Assembly (NCBI GenBank): GCA_016707885.1
Contig: JADJGU010000001.1
Location: 1,181,501-1,245,500, forward strand
Reading direction: 5' to 3'
Source of the DNA: Sphingomonadales bacterium
GTDB lineage: Bacteria > Pseudomonadota > Alphaproteobacteria > Sphingomonadales > Sphingomonadaceae
Length of the DNA: 64,000 nt
Shown here: in pieces, positions 9,071-17,745 of the stretch
Numbering within the stretch: the first letter of the stretch is position 1
How the letters are laid out: each line of letters begins with the position of its first letter
Position numbers and translations under genes: made by a program
The notes under the pieces: model-generated
Seen by the model: the letters and a program-made list of their open reading frames with translations, nothing else
Told to the model about the DNA's origin: nothing
Databases searched by the model: none

Positions 9071-10546
9071 TTGCCAAAGCAGCTCCCAGAACTTAGAGGC
9101 GGGAGTGCAATCCTCCTCGATTCATTCAAGATAAGATCTGACTTGGCCGCCAATAAATCGACAAGCAAACCATCCGCGCAATTCTGGATTTTAGCGATTT
9201 TCCTGCTGATCTTGTTTGCGACAGGTGGCGCATCACGCATCGATGTGCAGTCGCTTATCATCCTGTATCCACTATCGGTCATTACCTGCGCTCTGGCCTG
9301 CATATCACTGCGACGTCAGCATCTGGCAGGTCGCAGGCCAATATTGTTTTGGACTGCTGTGATATTTGCATTGGCGCTACTGCACCTCATTCCCTTGCCT
9401 CCTGCACTTTGGCAGTCTCTCGCAGGACGTCAGGATCTGGTCACCGTGGAAAAGTTAGTCGGCCTTACAAACATATGGCGCCCATTGACGTTAGCTCCCA
9501 TGAACGGCTGGCATGCGTTACTTTCTTTAGTCGCGCCGCTTGCGGTGATCCTGCTTGGTATACAGCTCAAACGCGAAGATCTGTTTCGTCTCCTGTCGCT
9601 GGTGATCGCACTTTCAACGCTATCAGGCCTTCTCGGTCTGCTGCAGGTCGTAGGCGATCCGAATAGTTCGCTCTATTTTTACCGGATAACAAATAATGGT
9701 GCGGCAGTGGGGCTGTTCGCAAACCGTAACCATGCCGCTACGCTGCTCGCATGTCTGTTCCCGATGCTGGCTGTCTTCGCCGCCACGGCGCGGGGCGAGG
9801 TAGATGCCGTGCGGATGCGTCAGATGATCGCGGCCGCGATCGCAATCGTGTTGGTTCCGTTGATTCTGGTGACGGGATCGCGATCCGGACTGGTCGGCGC
9901 CGTGTTAGGCCTTGTCGCAGCCGCCATGCTATACCACCAGCCCACAGATTTCCGTACTGTCCGACGCGGAAAGCCAAACCAGTTCAAAGCTATGCCGATT
10001 CTGGGTGGACTGGGCGTGTTGAGTCTGGCTTTACTGACTTATTTCCTGTCGCGTGCAGAGGCAATCGAACGGCTGTTTGCGGGCTCGACGAGCGAAGAAA
10101 GTCGGGCCGATTTCTGGGCAGTTTCTTTGGACCTTTTCTGGAAATATTTTCCTTGGGGATCGGGCTCGGGTTCATTTGTTGAAGCATATCAGATCTTGGA
10201 GCCCGCCGAACTTTTAAACCCATTCTATGTCAACCGCGCGCACAACGACTGGATAGAAACTGCGGTAACTTTTGGACTACCCGGGATACTCGCTTTGCTG
10301 ATAGCAGCCATCGCTTTTGGCATTCGCAGCTACAGCTTATGGCGCGGTTCTGATGGCAGCAAGCGCTCCGTGGCTTTCGGTCGCCTCGCTTCGGTTTTGA
10401 TTGCGATGATTGCGATTGCTAGCGCATTTGATTATCCGCTGCGCACGCCAACGATGATGGCGCTTTTTGCCATCTGCATTTTATGGCTGACTGAGGCAGG
10501 GCGTGACCGAATGGCTGCTGCAGTCGTGACCGGCAAGGAGGCATGA
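9071..10546 (+). CDS. O-antigen ligase/Wzy-type polysaccharide polymerase
   Basis: Up to 491 residues with about ten to twelve hydrophobic segments and a large loop near the middle. The segment GLFANRNHAATLLACLFPM and later SRSGLVGAVLGL match the Wzy_C/O-antigen ligase pattern, and AHNDWIETAVTFGLPG is the typical late loop with a conserved histidine. It sits in the inner membrane and would polymerise or ligate undecaprenyl-linked repeat units. The start is uncertain: no ATG exists before residue about 145, and candidates are TTG at 9071 or TTG at 9143, neither with a strong ribosome site. The stop overlaps the next gene as ATGA. Confidence 0.8.
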   Translation: MPKQLPELRGGSAILLDSFKIRSDLAANKSTSKPSAQFWILAIFLLILFATGGASRIDVQSLIILYPLSVITCALACISLRRQHLAGRRPILFWTAVIFALALLHLIPLPPALWQSLAGRQDLVTVEKLVGLTNIWRPLTLAPMNGWHALLSLVAPLAVILLGIQLKREDLFRLLSLVIALSTLSGLLGLLQVVGDPNSSLYFYRITNNGAAVGLFANRNHAATLLACLFPMLAVFAATARGEVDAVRMRQMIAAAIAIVLVPLILVTGSRSGLVGAVLGLVAAAMLYHQPTDFRTVRRGKPNQFKAMPILGGLGVLSLALLTYFLSRAEAIERLFAGSTSEESRADFWAVSLDLFWKYFPWGSGSGSFVEAYQILEPAELLNPFYVNRAHNDWIETAVTFGLPGILALLIAAIAFGIRSYSLWRGSDGSKRSVAFGRLASVLIAMIAIASAFDYPLRTPTMMALFAICILWLTEAGRDRMAAAVVTGKEA

Positions 10547-11790
10547 TAATGGCGCGCGCACCCAAAGGCGCCAAGATTGTGGCTAGTCTCCGCGAAATCG
10601 GACTTGCCCGTATAACATTGTTCAGTCTTGCAGGAATTGCCGGGGCTTGGTTCGCGCTGATGCTTGCGATTTCAGGCATAACCCGGATCAAAGCGCCGCA
10701 ATCTGCGCTCGCTTTCATGCCCAACGAAAGCACAGCACTTGCTTCGCGCGCCGACCAACTTTTCTTTCTGAACCCCAAGAACCCGCCACGCGCTGTAACG
10801 AATATGGCGTTAAAGGCCCTTAAAGGCCAAGCAATTCACGCCAAGTCGCTCCGCATTCTGGGTTATGCTTCCGATGCGCGCGGCGATTCCGCCCAAGCCG
10901 AACGCTTTGTGCGCATGGCCGCCCGGCTTTCACGGCGTGAACCAGGTGCCCAACTTTGGTTGATCGAGGCGTCGGCTCGCAACGGTGATGTAGGGCAGAC
11001 ACTTATCCACTATGACATCGCGCTCAAAACCAAGCCAGACACGTCAACCATCCTTTTTCCTCGTTTGCTTTCGGCCATCGATGACAAAGATATTCGCACT
11101 GCGCTAAAGCCATATATTCGCGCACAAGATAATTGGGCATTGGCCTTCCTAAACTTCGCCAACGTCAACAGCAAAAATCTACCTGCGCTGGTCGATCTGA
11201 TTATCGAAACTGGCGGCCTTGAGGATCAAGAGAGTGCGAAAGGTCAGGAACTGGACCTGCTTTCGCGCCTAGTCCATGAAAGCTTTTTCGAGGATGCCCG
11301 CCGGATTTATCTGCGTATGCCAGGGGCAAGACCTGCACGCCTCACAAGCGCAACATTTGACGAAAGCGATCGCGACGCGCGCTTCGGTCCCATGGGTTGG
11401 CGGATGATAGACGATCCCGATGCAGGCGGCGGTTTTACTGGCAAAACGGGAGAGAGACAGGTTTCACTTTCGATCTTCGCCAATTCGTCAACAACGCGTC
11501 CTGTGGCAAGCAAGCTGCTGTATTTGAAGCCGGGCAAATATCTCTTCACCGCACGGCTTTCAAACCTTGACCGGGGCGATGGTGGCTTCCTTCGCTGGCA
11601 GCTGCGCTGTCCCGCATTCCCTGAAGCACCAATCTGGACAATCGACAGCATCAAAGTCACGCTCCGTGCATCGTTTAGTATCCCTGCCAACTGCCCAGTA
11701 CAGTTTCTCGATCTAATCGCTTCCGGCGGAAAGGGGCAGGCTGGTCTTGAGACAAATGTCGCGTCGGTTGCAATCACGCCGGAGAGTTGA
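10543..11790 (+). CDS. Membrane-anchored helical-repeat protein of the polysaccharide cluster, function unknown
   Basis: 415 residues. One hydrophobic helix lies near the N-terminus (about 26-47, LFSLAGIAGAWFALMLAISG). A TPR-like helical region follows (about 85-240, with AKSLRILGYASDARGDSAQAERF), and then a beta-rich C-terminal part with few charged clusters (about 275-410). Two ATGs, at 10543 (overlapping the upstream stop) and 10549, are both plausible starts. Proteins of this shape occur beside Wzy-type polymerases in sphingomonad exopolysaccharide clusters, where a periplasmic scaffold role is possible. I do not recognise a catalytic motif and assign no function. Confidence 0.75.
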   Translation: MIMARAPKGAKIVASLREIGLARITLFSLAGIAGAWFALMLAISGITRIKAPQSALAFMPNESTALASRADQLFFLNPKNPPRAVTNMALKALKGQAIHAKSLRILGYASDARGDSAQAERFVRMAARLSRREPGAQLWLIEASARNGDVGQTLIHYDIALKTKPDTSTILFPRLLSAIDDKDIRTALKPYIRAQDNWALAFLNFANVNSKNLPALVDLIIETGGLEDQESAKGQELDLLSRLVHESFFEDARRIYLRMPGARPARLTSATFDESDRDARFGPMGWRMIDDPDAGGGFTGKTGERQVSLSIFANSSTTRPVASKLLYLKPGKYLFTARLSNLDRGDGGFLRWQLRCPAFPEAPIWTIDSIKVTLRASFSIPANCPVQFLDLIASGGKGQAGLETNVASVAITPES

Positions 11791-11799
11791 GCGCAGGCC

Positions 11800-12819
11800 A
11801 TGGACCCAAAACGTATCTTTGTCACCGGCACCGCAGGATTTATCGGATATCATCTTGCGGACCTGCTGCTTCGTCAGGGCCTCCGGGTGGAAGGCTATGA
11901 TGGCCTTACCGACTATTATGATGTGTCACTAAAGACACGACGCCACGCGATGCTCAACCAGCACAAAGGATTTTTCGCGACCGAAGCACTGCTTGAAGAC
12001 GAGGCGCAGTTGCATGCCGCAATAGCCGCATTCAAACCCGATGCGATCGTACATCTCGCTGCGCAGGCGGGAGTGCGATATAGCATCGACAATCCTCGCG
12101 CTTATCTCGATTCCAATATCGTTGGAACGTTCAATGTGATGGAAGCGGCGCGCTCGCTAAGGACCCCGCACCTTCTCATGGCGTCGACCTCGAGCGTTTA
12201 TGGTGCGAATACTGAAATGCCATTTACCGAAAAAGAGCGCGTCGCGACACCACTTACTTTTTATGCTGCAACTAAGCTGGCCAACGAAGCAATGGGGCAC
12301 AGCTTTGCCAATATATACAATTTGCCTATTACGATGTTCCGTTTCTTTACGGTCTATGGTCCTTGGGGACGCCCGGACATGGCCTATTTCAAATTTGCGC
12401 GGAACATCATCGACGGCAAACCCATCGACATTTACAACAATGGCGACATGTGGCGCGACTTCACTTATGTTGATGATCTCGTCCGTGGCATTGCTGGCCT
12501 TATCGACAAGGTTCCGCTGCGACCCGAAAAACCCGAAGATATCGCACCGGGCGACAGCCTGAGTCCGGCGGCACCTTTCCGTGTCGTCAATATCGGCAAT
12601 TCGGCTAAGATCCGTTTGTTGGATTTCATCGACGCCATCGAAGCCGAAATCGGTAAAAAAGCCATCCGCAATTACATGCCCATGCAACAGGGCGACGTTC
12701 TCGCAACCTGGGCCGACGCATCGCTTCTCCAGTCACTAACTGGATATCGCCCTCAGACACCTTTTCGTGAGGGTGTGGCACGTTTCGTGCGTTGGTACCG
12801 TGATTATTATGAGTGCTGA
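11800..12819 (+). CDS. UDP-glucuronate 4-epimerase, SDR family
   Basis: 339 residues. The extended-SDR signature is present: GTAGFIGYHLAD as the NAD-binding loop at residues 10-21, the serine of MASTSSVYG, and the catalytic YAATK near residue 156. RFFTVYGPWGRPDMA is the hallmark of the UDP-glucuronate 4-epimerase (LspL/GAE) subgroup. It should interconvert UDP-GlcA and UDP-GalA in the cytoplasm to feed the repeat unit. It starts 9 nt after the preceding stop, so it is probably the third gene of the polymerase operon. A related 4-epimerase for another uronic acid cannot be excluded. Confidence 0.88.
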   Translation: MDPKRIFVTGTAGFIGYHLADLLLRQGLRVEGYDGLTDYYDVSLKTRRHAMLNQHKGFFATEALLEDEAQLHAAIAAFKPDAIVHLAAQAGVRYSIDNPRAYLDSNIVGTFNVMEAARSLRTPHLLMASTSSVYGANTEMPFTEKERVATPLTFYAATKLANEAMGHSFANIYNLPITMFRFFTVYGPWGRPDMAYFKFARNIIDGKPIDIYNNGDMWRDFTYVDDLVRGIAGLIDKVPLRPEKPEDIAPGDSLSPAAPFRVVNIGNSAKIRLLDFIDAIEAEIGKKAIRNYMPMQQGDVLATWADASLLQSLTGYRPQTPFREGVARFVRWYRDYYEC

Positions 12820-13070
12820 GTAAAATTCTTTAATGCGGTTTCCGTCCATTTTGGTTCATAGCCGCATGTTCTGAAGTAGTTGGCGCATTCGCCGGGTCGC
12901 AACTCGGGCGCTAGAACCTTCGCCACATAAGCCTCGAACCAGGCGCTGTTAACCAGCCCATCCAGCAGCATCGGCACGACCATCCCGCCATCCGCAAGCC
13001 AGCCACCAGCGTAGTCGTCTTGCAATGACCATGCGGGAAGCTCATCCGCAACCGCTTGCTTTCCCGGTCG
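12807..13070 (-). pseudogene. IS630-family transposase, degenerate C-terminal remnant
   Basis: Translated on the minus strand this reads VVPMLLDGLVNSAWFEAYVAKVLAPELRPGE, then directly CANYFRTCGYEP. The first part matches the middle of IS630-type transposases (VLDGPIN..FEAYV..VLVPELRPGD) and the second their extreme C-terminus (PAECANYF..AGY). The catalytic DDE segment that should lie between (MDNLSSHK, LPPYSPDFNPIE) is missing, so there is an internal deletion. Just upstream, a one-frame shift is needed to read HGHCKTTTLVAGLR. No element ends were recognised. Confidence 0.7.
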
Positions 13071-13200
13071 CGCGTGTAGCTGGCGTAGCATCAAGCCCTG
13101 CGTTGCTGTTACAGGGAGATGTGCTGTCTGCGACCGCTGGTATCGAATGTAATGCAATTGCGGCTACTTTGTCTGCTTCCTAACTCTTTCAGAGAAATGC
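13070..13200 (-). pseudogene. Truncated 5' end of a further adhesin copy
   Basis: On the minus strand, 13150-13070 encodes AIALHSIPAVADSTSPCNSN and then AGLDATPAT. This closely matches the end of the signal peptide and first mature residues of the adhesin starting at 15280. The next stretch (about 13160-13200) matches that gene's upstream DNA near 15345-15385 (ctaactctttcag and flanks). About 140 nt between the two, including the start codon, are absent. The copy runs straight into the transposase remnant at about 13070, so almost the whole gene has been lost. Confidence 0.7.
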
Positions 13201-13219
13201 ATACTCTTCTGAGCCAAAA

Positions 13220-13245
13220 CAGGCCGGGGCGGCAACCCCGGCCTG
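13220..13245 (-). terminator. Rho-independent terminator of adhesin copy 1
   Basis: Perfect 10-bp stem (caggccgggg/ccccggcctg) with a 6-nt loop, followed on the minus strand by TTTT. It lies 20 nt after the stop at 13265. Confidence 0.85.
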
Positions 13246-13264
13246 TTGCTGCTGACAAAGTTGG

Positions 13265-15280
13265 TTAGAAGCCGATCGCGACACCAACGCGGCCGCCGGT
13301 TGAACGCTTGACGGTCGACCCAGCAATGCCGCCGGAGATGTAGACACGCGGTGCAGCACGCACGGTAACACCACCCGCAAAACCCTGTTCCCCGCGGAAT
13401 GTCGAAAGATTGAAGTTCACGCTTACATTGCTGTCGGGAACAACCATCATCCCGCCCATCGCCATTGCGGCGGCTATGCCACCCTTTGCCTGGTCAAGAC
13501 CACGACCCAATTCCAGCTGGCCTTGCTGTAAAGCCGCCACCTGATCATCGATGACCGCCTGGCCTTGCTGCAGCGCACTGACTTGGGTGCCAAGCTGGGT
13601 GATCGCGGCCGAGGACTGGGCACCTTTACCCAGCGTGCCGTTGCTGTCGATGGTGACGAAGAACTCCGGCCCTGTTTGGGCCGCATCCGACGCGGTGATC
13701 AGGCCGGGTGCTGAATAGATGCTGTCCGTCGTCCCCAGGCGGATCTGGTTGGCTGCAGTGGTGGCGGCGCCAACGCCGATTGCTGTCGCATTGGCATGAG
13801 CCGCGTTGGAGTTGCGTCCAATGGCCAAGGCGTTGGACGAACTGGCGATAGCACCTGTACCGATCGCGGTCGCTCCACCCGCATTTGCCTGTGCGTTCTG
13901 GCCAATCGCGGTTGCTTCGACAAAGTTGGCCCTGCTTTGCTGGCCGAGTGCCGTTGCCGCTACGCCGGCGGCCTGGGCGTCAAAGCCCACCGCCGTCGAG
14001 AAGGAACCTGTTGCCTGTGCAGAGCCGCCCATCGCAGTCGCCCGGTTGCCTTGGGCAAAGCTTGCCTGTCCGTACGCGGTTGCAGCAAAGCCGATCGCCT
14101 GGCTGCCCTGACCCACAGCAGTGGTCACGAAATCAGACGCACGCGCGTTGTGACCGACAGCGGTGGTGAAATCTGCTGTTGCCTGACTGGCAGCGCCAAT
14201 TGCTGTTGAATTAGCTTGCGACGCGGCTGCGGTGGCACCTATCGCAATTGCATTTGTAGCAGACGCTTTTGCGTCAACGCCCAGCGCTACCGAATATTGA
14301 CCAGATGCAATAGCGCCGAAATCGTCGCCATCCGGAGTGCCTATACCACCTATTGCGATAGCACCGCTTCCTGTTGCTTGGGCGCGGCTTCCAACCGCAA
14401 CTGCGTTGTCGTTGGAAGCAACAGATTGCCCACCGATGCTTATTGATAGGATGCCAGATGCATTTGCGGAATCGCCAAATGCGGAAGCGGAAAAGCCGTT
14501 CGCAGCGGCTGACCAGCCGACAGCCGTTGCTCTGACCCCCGATTGGGTAAGCGTACCAACGGATGTGCTTTGAGAACTGTTTGCGTTCGCTAAATAGCCA
14601 AGGGCGGTAGCATTGGGCGCCGCCGCCTGTGCGCTCCAGCCGACTGCTGTTGATCCCTCTCCCAGCAAGTTTCCAATTCCTGCAACGCTGTTCGTACCAA
14701 TTGCAATACTACGCCTCGCAGTCGCGACCGAGTTTTCACCAATGGCGATATTACTTTCGAGTGTAGCATTAGATGTCCAAAGGGCGTTTTGGCTGCTGGC
14801 GAGTGCAGTTCCTCCTATCGCAATGGCACCAGCATCCACAGCGCGACTATTGGTTCCAATTGCAAGGCTTCGGTCGCCAAATGCATAAGAATCGGCTCCT
14901 GCTGCCAGCGAAGAGGCACCCAACGCTTGCGAACCCAGATCATCGGCATCGTCACCGTCGGCCCCAACTGCTACAGCGCTGGGACCGGTAGCCTGCGCCT
15001 TTGCCCCCAATGCGGACGAGTAGTCGCCGGTTGCACCGCTGGCAAAGCCAACCGCAGTCGATTCGGCGCCGGTTGCAACTGCTCCTATTCCACATTCGGT
15101 TGATCCTGCCGGATCGTCGCCTGTAGCTGGCGTCGCATCAAGCCCCGCGTTGCTGTTGCAGGGAGGTGCGCCGACTGCGACCGCTGGTGTGGAATGTAGT
15201 GCAATTGCGGATACTGCTAGCAAAATCGCTGTTCGTATGCAGCTTGGTGGTGATGGACGCGTTGCAGTGTTTTTCATCAT
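13265..15280 (-). CDS. Trimeric autotransporter adhesin, YadA-like (array copy 1)
   Basis: 671 residues from ATG 15280, chosen because GGAGGGAAC precedes it; a frame extension to 15328 lacks this. Order: signal peptide (about 1-35, IRTAILLAVSAIALHSTPAVA), a head of dozens of about 14-residue repeats of the SxAxGxxAxAxGxxAxAxG kind (YadA head/Hep_Hag), a short coiled-coil neck and stalk (LGTQVSALQQGQAVIDDQVAA), and a roughly 75-residue membrane anchor ending in GRVGVAIGF with the terminal phenylalanine expected for outer-membrane barrels. The family forms homotrimers that pass through a 12-stranded barrel and display the head. Its 3' 930 bp are almost identical to copy 3. Ligand unknown. Confidence 0.9.
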   Translation of the reverse strand: MMKNTATRPSPPSCIRTAILLAVSAIALHSTPAVAVGAPPCNSNAGLDATPATGDDPAGSTECGIGAVATGAESTAVGFASGATGDYSSALGAKAQATGPSAVAVGADGDDADDLGSQALGASSLAAGADSYAFGDRSLAIGTNSRAVDAGAIAIGGTALASSQNALWTSNATLESNIAIGENSVATARRSIAIGTNSVAGIGNLLGEGSTAVGWSAQAAAPNATALGYLANANSSQSTSVGTLTQSGVRATAVGWSAAANGFSASAFGDSANASGILSISIGGQSVASNDNAVAVGSRAQATGSGAIAIGGIGTPDGDDFGAIASGQYSVALGVDAKASATNAIAIGATAAASQANSTAIGAASQATADFTTAVGHNARASDFVTTAVGQGSQAIGFAATAYGQASFAQGNRATAMGGSAQATGSFSTAVGFDAQAAGVAATALGQQSRANFVEATAIGQNAQANAGGATAIGTGAIASSSNALAIGRNSNAAHANATAIGVGAATTAANQIRLGTTDSIYSAPGLITASDAAQTGPEFFVTIDSNGTLGKGAQSSAAITQLGTQVSALQQGQAVIDDQVAALQQGQLELGRGLDQAKGGIAAAMAMGGMMVVPDSNVSVNFNLSTFRGEQGFAGGVTVRAAPRVYISGGIAGSTVKRSTGGRVGVAIGF

Positions 15281-15395
15281 GAATGTTCCCTCCGGCTCGT
15301 CGTAGGATTGGTCGAATGGGCAAATCATAACTAGATTTATGGGTTTGTCTTCTTCCTAACTCTTTCAGACAGATGCACATTTGTCAGAAGTAAAA

Positions 15396-15421
15396 CAGGC
15401 CGGAGCGGTAACTCCGGCCTG
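15396..15421 (-). terminator. Terminator of adhesin copy 2
   Basis: Perfect 10-bp stem (caggccggag/ctccggcctg) with loop cggtaa, followed on the minus strand by TTTTA. The stem is nearly the same as the one after copy 1, with the A-T/G-C change compensated on both arms. Confidence 0.85.
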
Positions 15422-15483
15422 TCGGTTGTTGAAGCCAGTGCGAGTTTGTTGAGCACGCTATATTTCGGCTGGCGGAACGGTGT

Positions 15484-17338
15484 TCAGAACTCGCCTGCGA
15501 TACCTGCCTTAATTGCAGTGTCCTTTCCGCCGGAATGCGAGACACCAACGTTAATTGCAAAGGGTGTGTCGCCTGCCAGACGATGCGAGATAGAGGCTGA
15601 AAGCCACTTCGCCGCGATAGGTTGCGCCATTGGCGGCATAGCTGGTCTTGCCCGGTTCGGACGGGAAAGGTGCATTGGCCATCGCCGTTGCTGCGGCAAT
15701 ACCCCGTTTCCACTGTTTGCGATCGAGTGCGCGCAAATCGAACAGCGACGCCACCTGGTCGTCGATAATAGCCTGTTCTTGCTGGAGGGCGCTGACCTGG
15801 GTGCCGAGTTGGTTGATTGCAGCGGAGGACTGGGCGCCTTTACCCAGCGTTCCGTTGCTGTCGATGGTGACGAAGAACTCAGGACCTGTTTGGGCTGCAT
15901 CTGATGAAGTCAACAGGCCAGGTGCAGAGTAGATGCTGTCCGTCGTTCCCAGACGGATCTGGTTGGCTGCAGTGGTAGCAGCGCCAAATCCAATGGCGGT
16001 CGCATTGGCATGCGCGGCATTGGAGTTGCGTCCTATGGCCATGGCATTGCCCGCGCTGGCGATAGCGCCGGTACCAATTGCTGTTGCGCCACCGGCGTTG
16101 GCCTGTGCATTCTGGCCCAACGCGGTTGCTTCAACAAAGTTGGCGCGGCTTTGCTGGCCGACGGCGGTTCCTGCCGCACCTGCGGCTTGAGCATCGAAGC
16201 CCACCGCTGTCGAGAAGGAACCTGTCGCCTGTGCCGAACCACCCAGCGCGGTTGCGCGGTTGCCTTGAGCAAAGCTTGCCTGTCCGTAAGCGGTTGCGGC
16301 AAAGCCGATCGCCTGGCTGCCCTGACCCACAGCTGTGGTCACGAAATCAGACGCGCGTGCGTTATGGCCGACTGCGGTGGTGAAATCTGCCGTTGCCTGA
16401 CTGGTCGCGCCAACTGCTGTGCCGCTTGCTCCGGAAACATTGGAATCCGCTCCCAAAGCAGTTGCGTTGTTGGCATTGGCTTCGGCACGCCCGCCGACCA
16501 CCGTTATGTTACTGCCTGCCAAAACGTCAGCGCCCGGACTATTGAGTGCGAATCCAGTGCCGGCTCGTGCGGTCGTACCAATCGCAATCGTGTTGGAACC
16601 AACCGCTACGGCATTCGCTCCAATAGCCACTGCCGAATTGATTCCCGAAACCAACGGCGTCGCGGTGCCACTGAAGCGCGCGATGGCGTTGTTGCCGATT
16701 GCCGTCGCATTATCGACTGCCGTTGTGTTTACGCCCACAGCAACAGATGCGAATAAGGTATTGGTGGTGCTCGGTCCGCTAGCATTGGCATTTTGGCCGA
16801 TGGCGATGCCACCAGCTTGGCTCGAGGTCGCATCGGATCCCAATGCTACCGCGCCCGTTGCAGAAGCTGCACTGCTCTGGCCTAAAGCAACCGCCGATTC
16901 GGCGGATGCTTGTGCCGATTGCCCTACGGCAACGGCATTGAGCGCACTGGAAATTGCACTTTGACCGACCGCAAGCGAACTTGCTCCTGTGGCGTCAGCG
17001 TTGTGACCGAGCGCAGTCGCATCAGCAGCCGTAGCGTCTGCGAGGCGGCCGACTGCAACGGTCCTGTCAGCCGTTGCGTTGCTGTTGGAGCCTATAGCGG
17101 TCGCAAAGGCGGCCGTTCCAGTATTGGCACCAACGCCACAAGCGGTAGAGGAATCGTCATTGTTCGAATTGGCCCCACCATCATTATCGGTTGCGGCATC
17201 GACGACACCGTCATTGTCGCGATCGAGAAGGCAGTCGTCGGCTTTTGCCGGGCTGACTGATAATATCGAAAGCGCGAAGAGGCTCGCGCCGGTGCATGCG
17301 GCAAATTTGATGGTTCTGTGGATTTGGAAAGTCGTCAT
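15484..17338 (-). pseudogene. Trimeric autotransporter adhesin (array copy 2), frameshifted in the membrane anchor
   Basis: From ATG 17338 (AGGAG 6 nt upstream) the frame runs 595 codons to a stop at 15551. It has a signal peptide (FAACTGASLFALSILSVSPAKA), an acidic DRDNDGVVDAATDNDG calcium-loop-like segment, YadA-type head repeats and the LFDLRALDRKQWKRGIAAAT linker. Beside copy 4 (20181-23048), 2 nt are missing near 15600 (ctgaaagcc against ctgagaaagcc). The present frame therefore ends in LYLASSGRRHTLCN, while the true anchor ending GIKAGIAGEF-like continues in another frame to 15484. Without its last strands the trimer should not insert in the outer membrane. It may be a dead copy, a reversible slippage state or a sequencing error. 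Confidence 0.85.
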
Positions 17339-17586
17339 GAATTTACTCCTGTTGTGTTCGTGCGCCAGACAATCGCAAATGGTTGCGGCAGGCACAGCAA
17401 TGGCCTCAAAATTAATCTACCAATGCGGGAGGAGACACAAGACATGGCGCTCCCCCCGCATGAAGTGCGGACTGGTGCGACCCTATGTAGGGCAACCGAA
17501 GTTGCCTCATCTGTCGTGGCCCTATGTGCCACGACTGACCGGATGATGGTTCAGGAAAGAATGACCAAAGTCAAGCGGATAACCGT
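17339..17586 (-). promoter_or_regulatory. Conserved 5' leader and upstream element of adhesin copy 2
   Basis: The 248 nt upstream of copy 2 align without major gaps to the 248 nt upstream of copy 3. The far end (17554-17586) is almost invariant and contains TTGACT on the minus strand (17569-17574), a possible -35; no good -10 follows. Inside lie inverted repeats: ccctatgtaggg (17481-17492), ggcaac-cgaa-gttgcc (17491-17506, a UUCG tetraloop in the RNA) and an 8-bp stem at 17513-17535 (gtcgtggc/gccacgac). Promoter placement is a guess. The conserved distance and paired changes suggest a structured leader RNA. Confidence 0.55.
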
Positions 17587-17700
17587 TGACGCCTGTTTCA
17601 GAATGGAAAAGCGAGTACAGTAAAAATCAGGGTCCGGAACTCGGGACGTCAATGACTTTGGAGATGCCATAGCGCCCGCAATTTCTGCGATCTGTCGTGA

Positions 17701-17726
17701 CAGGCCGGGGCGGTAACCCCGGCCTG
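17701..17726 (-). terminator. Terminator-like hairpin after adhesin copy 3
   Basis: Perfect 10-bp stem (caggccgggg/ccccggcctg), loop cggtaa, 20 nt beyond the stop at 17746. No T-run follows on the minus strand (TCACGA), so it may terminate poorly or only stabilise the 3' end. Confidence 0.6.
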
Positions 17727-17745
17727 CTGCTTTTGACAAAGGGGT

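Noticed and set aside
17554..17586. Reading the conserved block upstream of adhesin copies 2 and 3 as a standard sigma-70 promoter
   Set aside because: TTGACT is a fair -35, but no acceptable -10 lies 16-18 nt away in either copy, so it is reported only as a conserved element.
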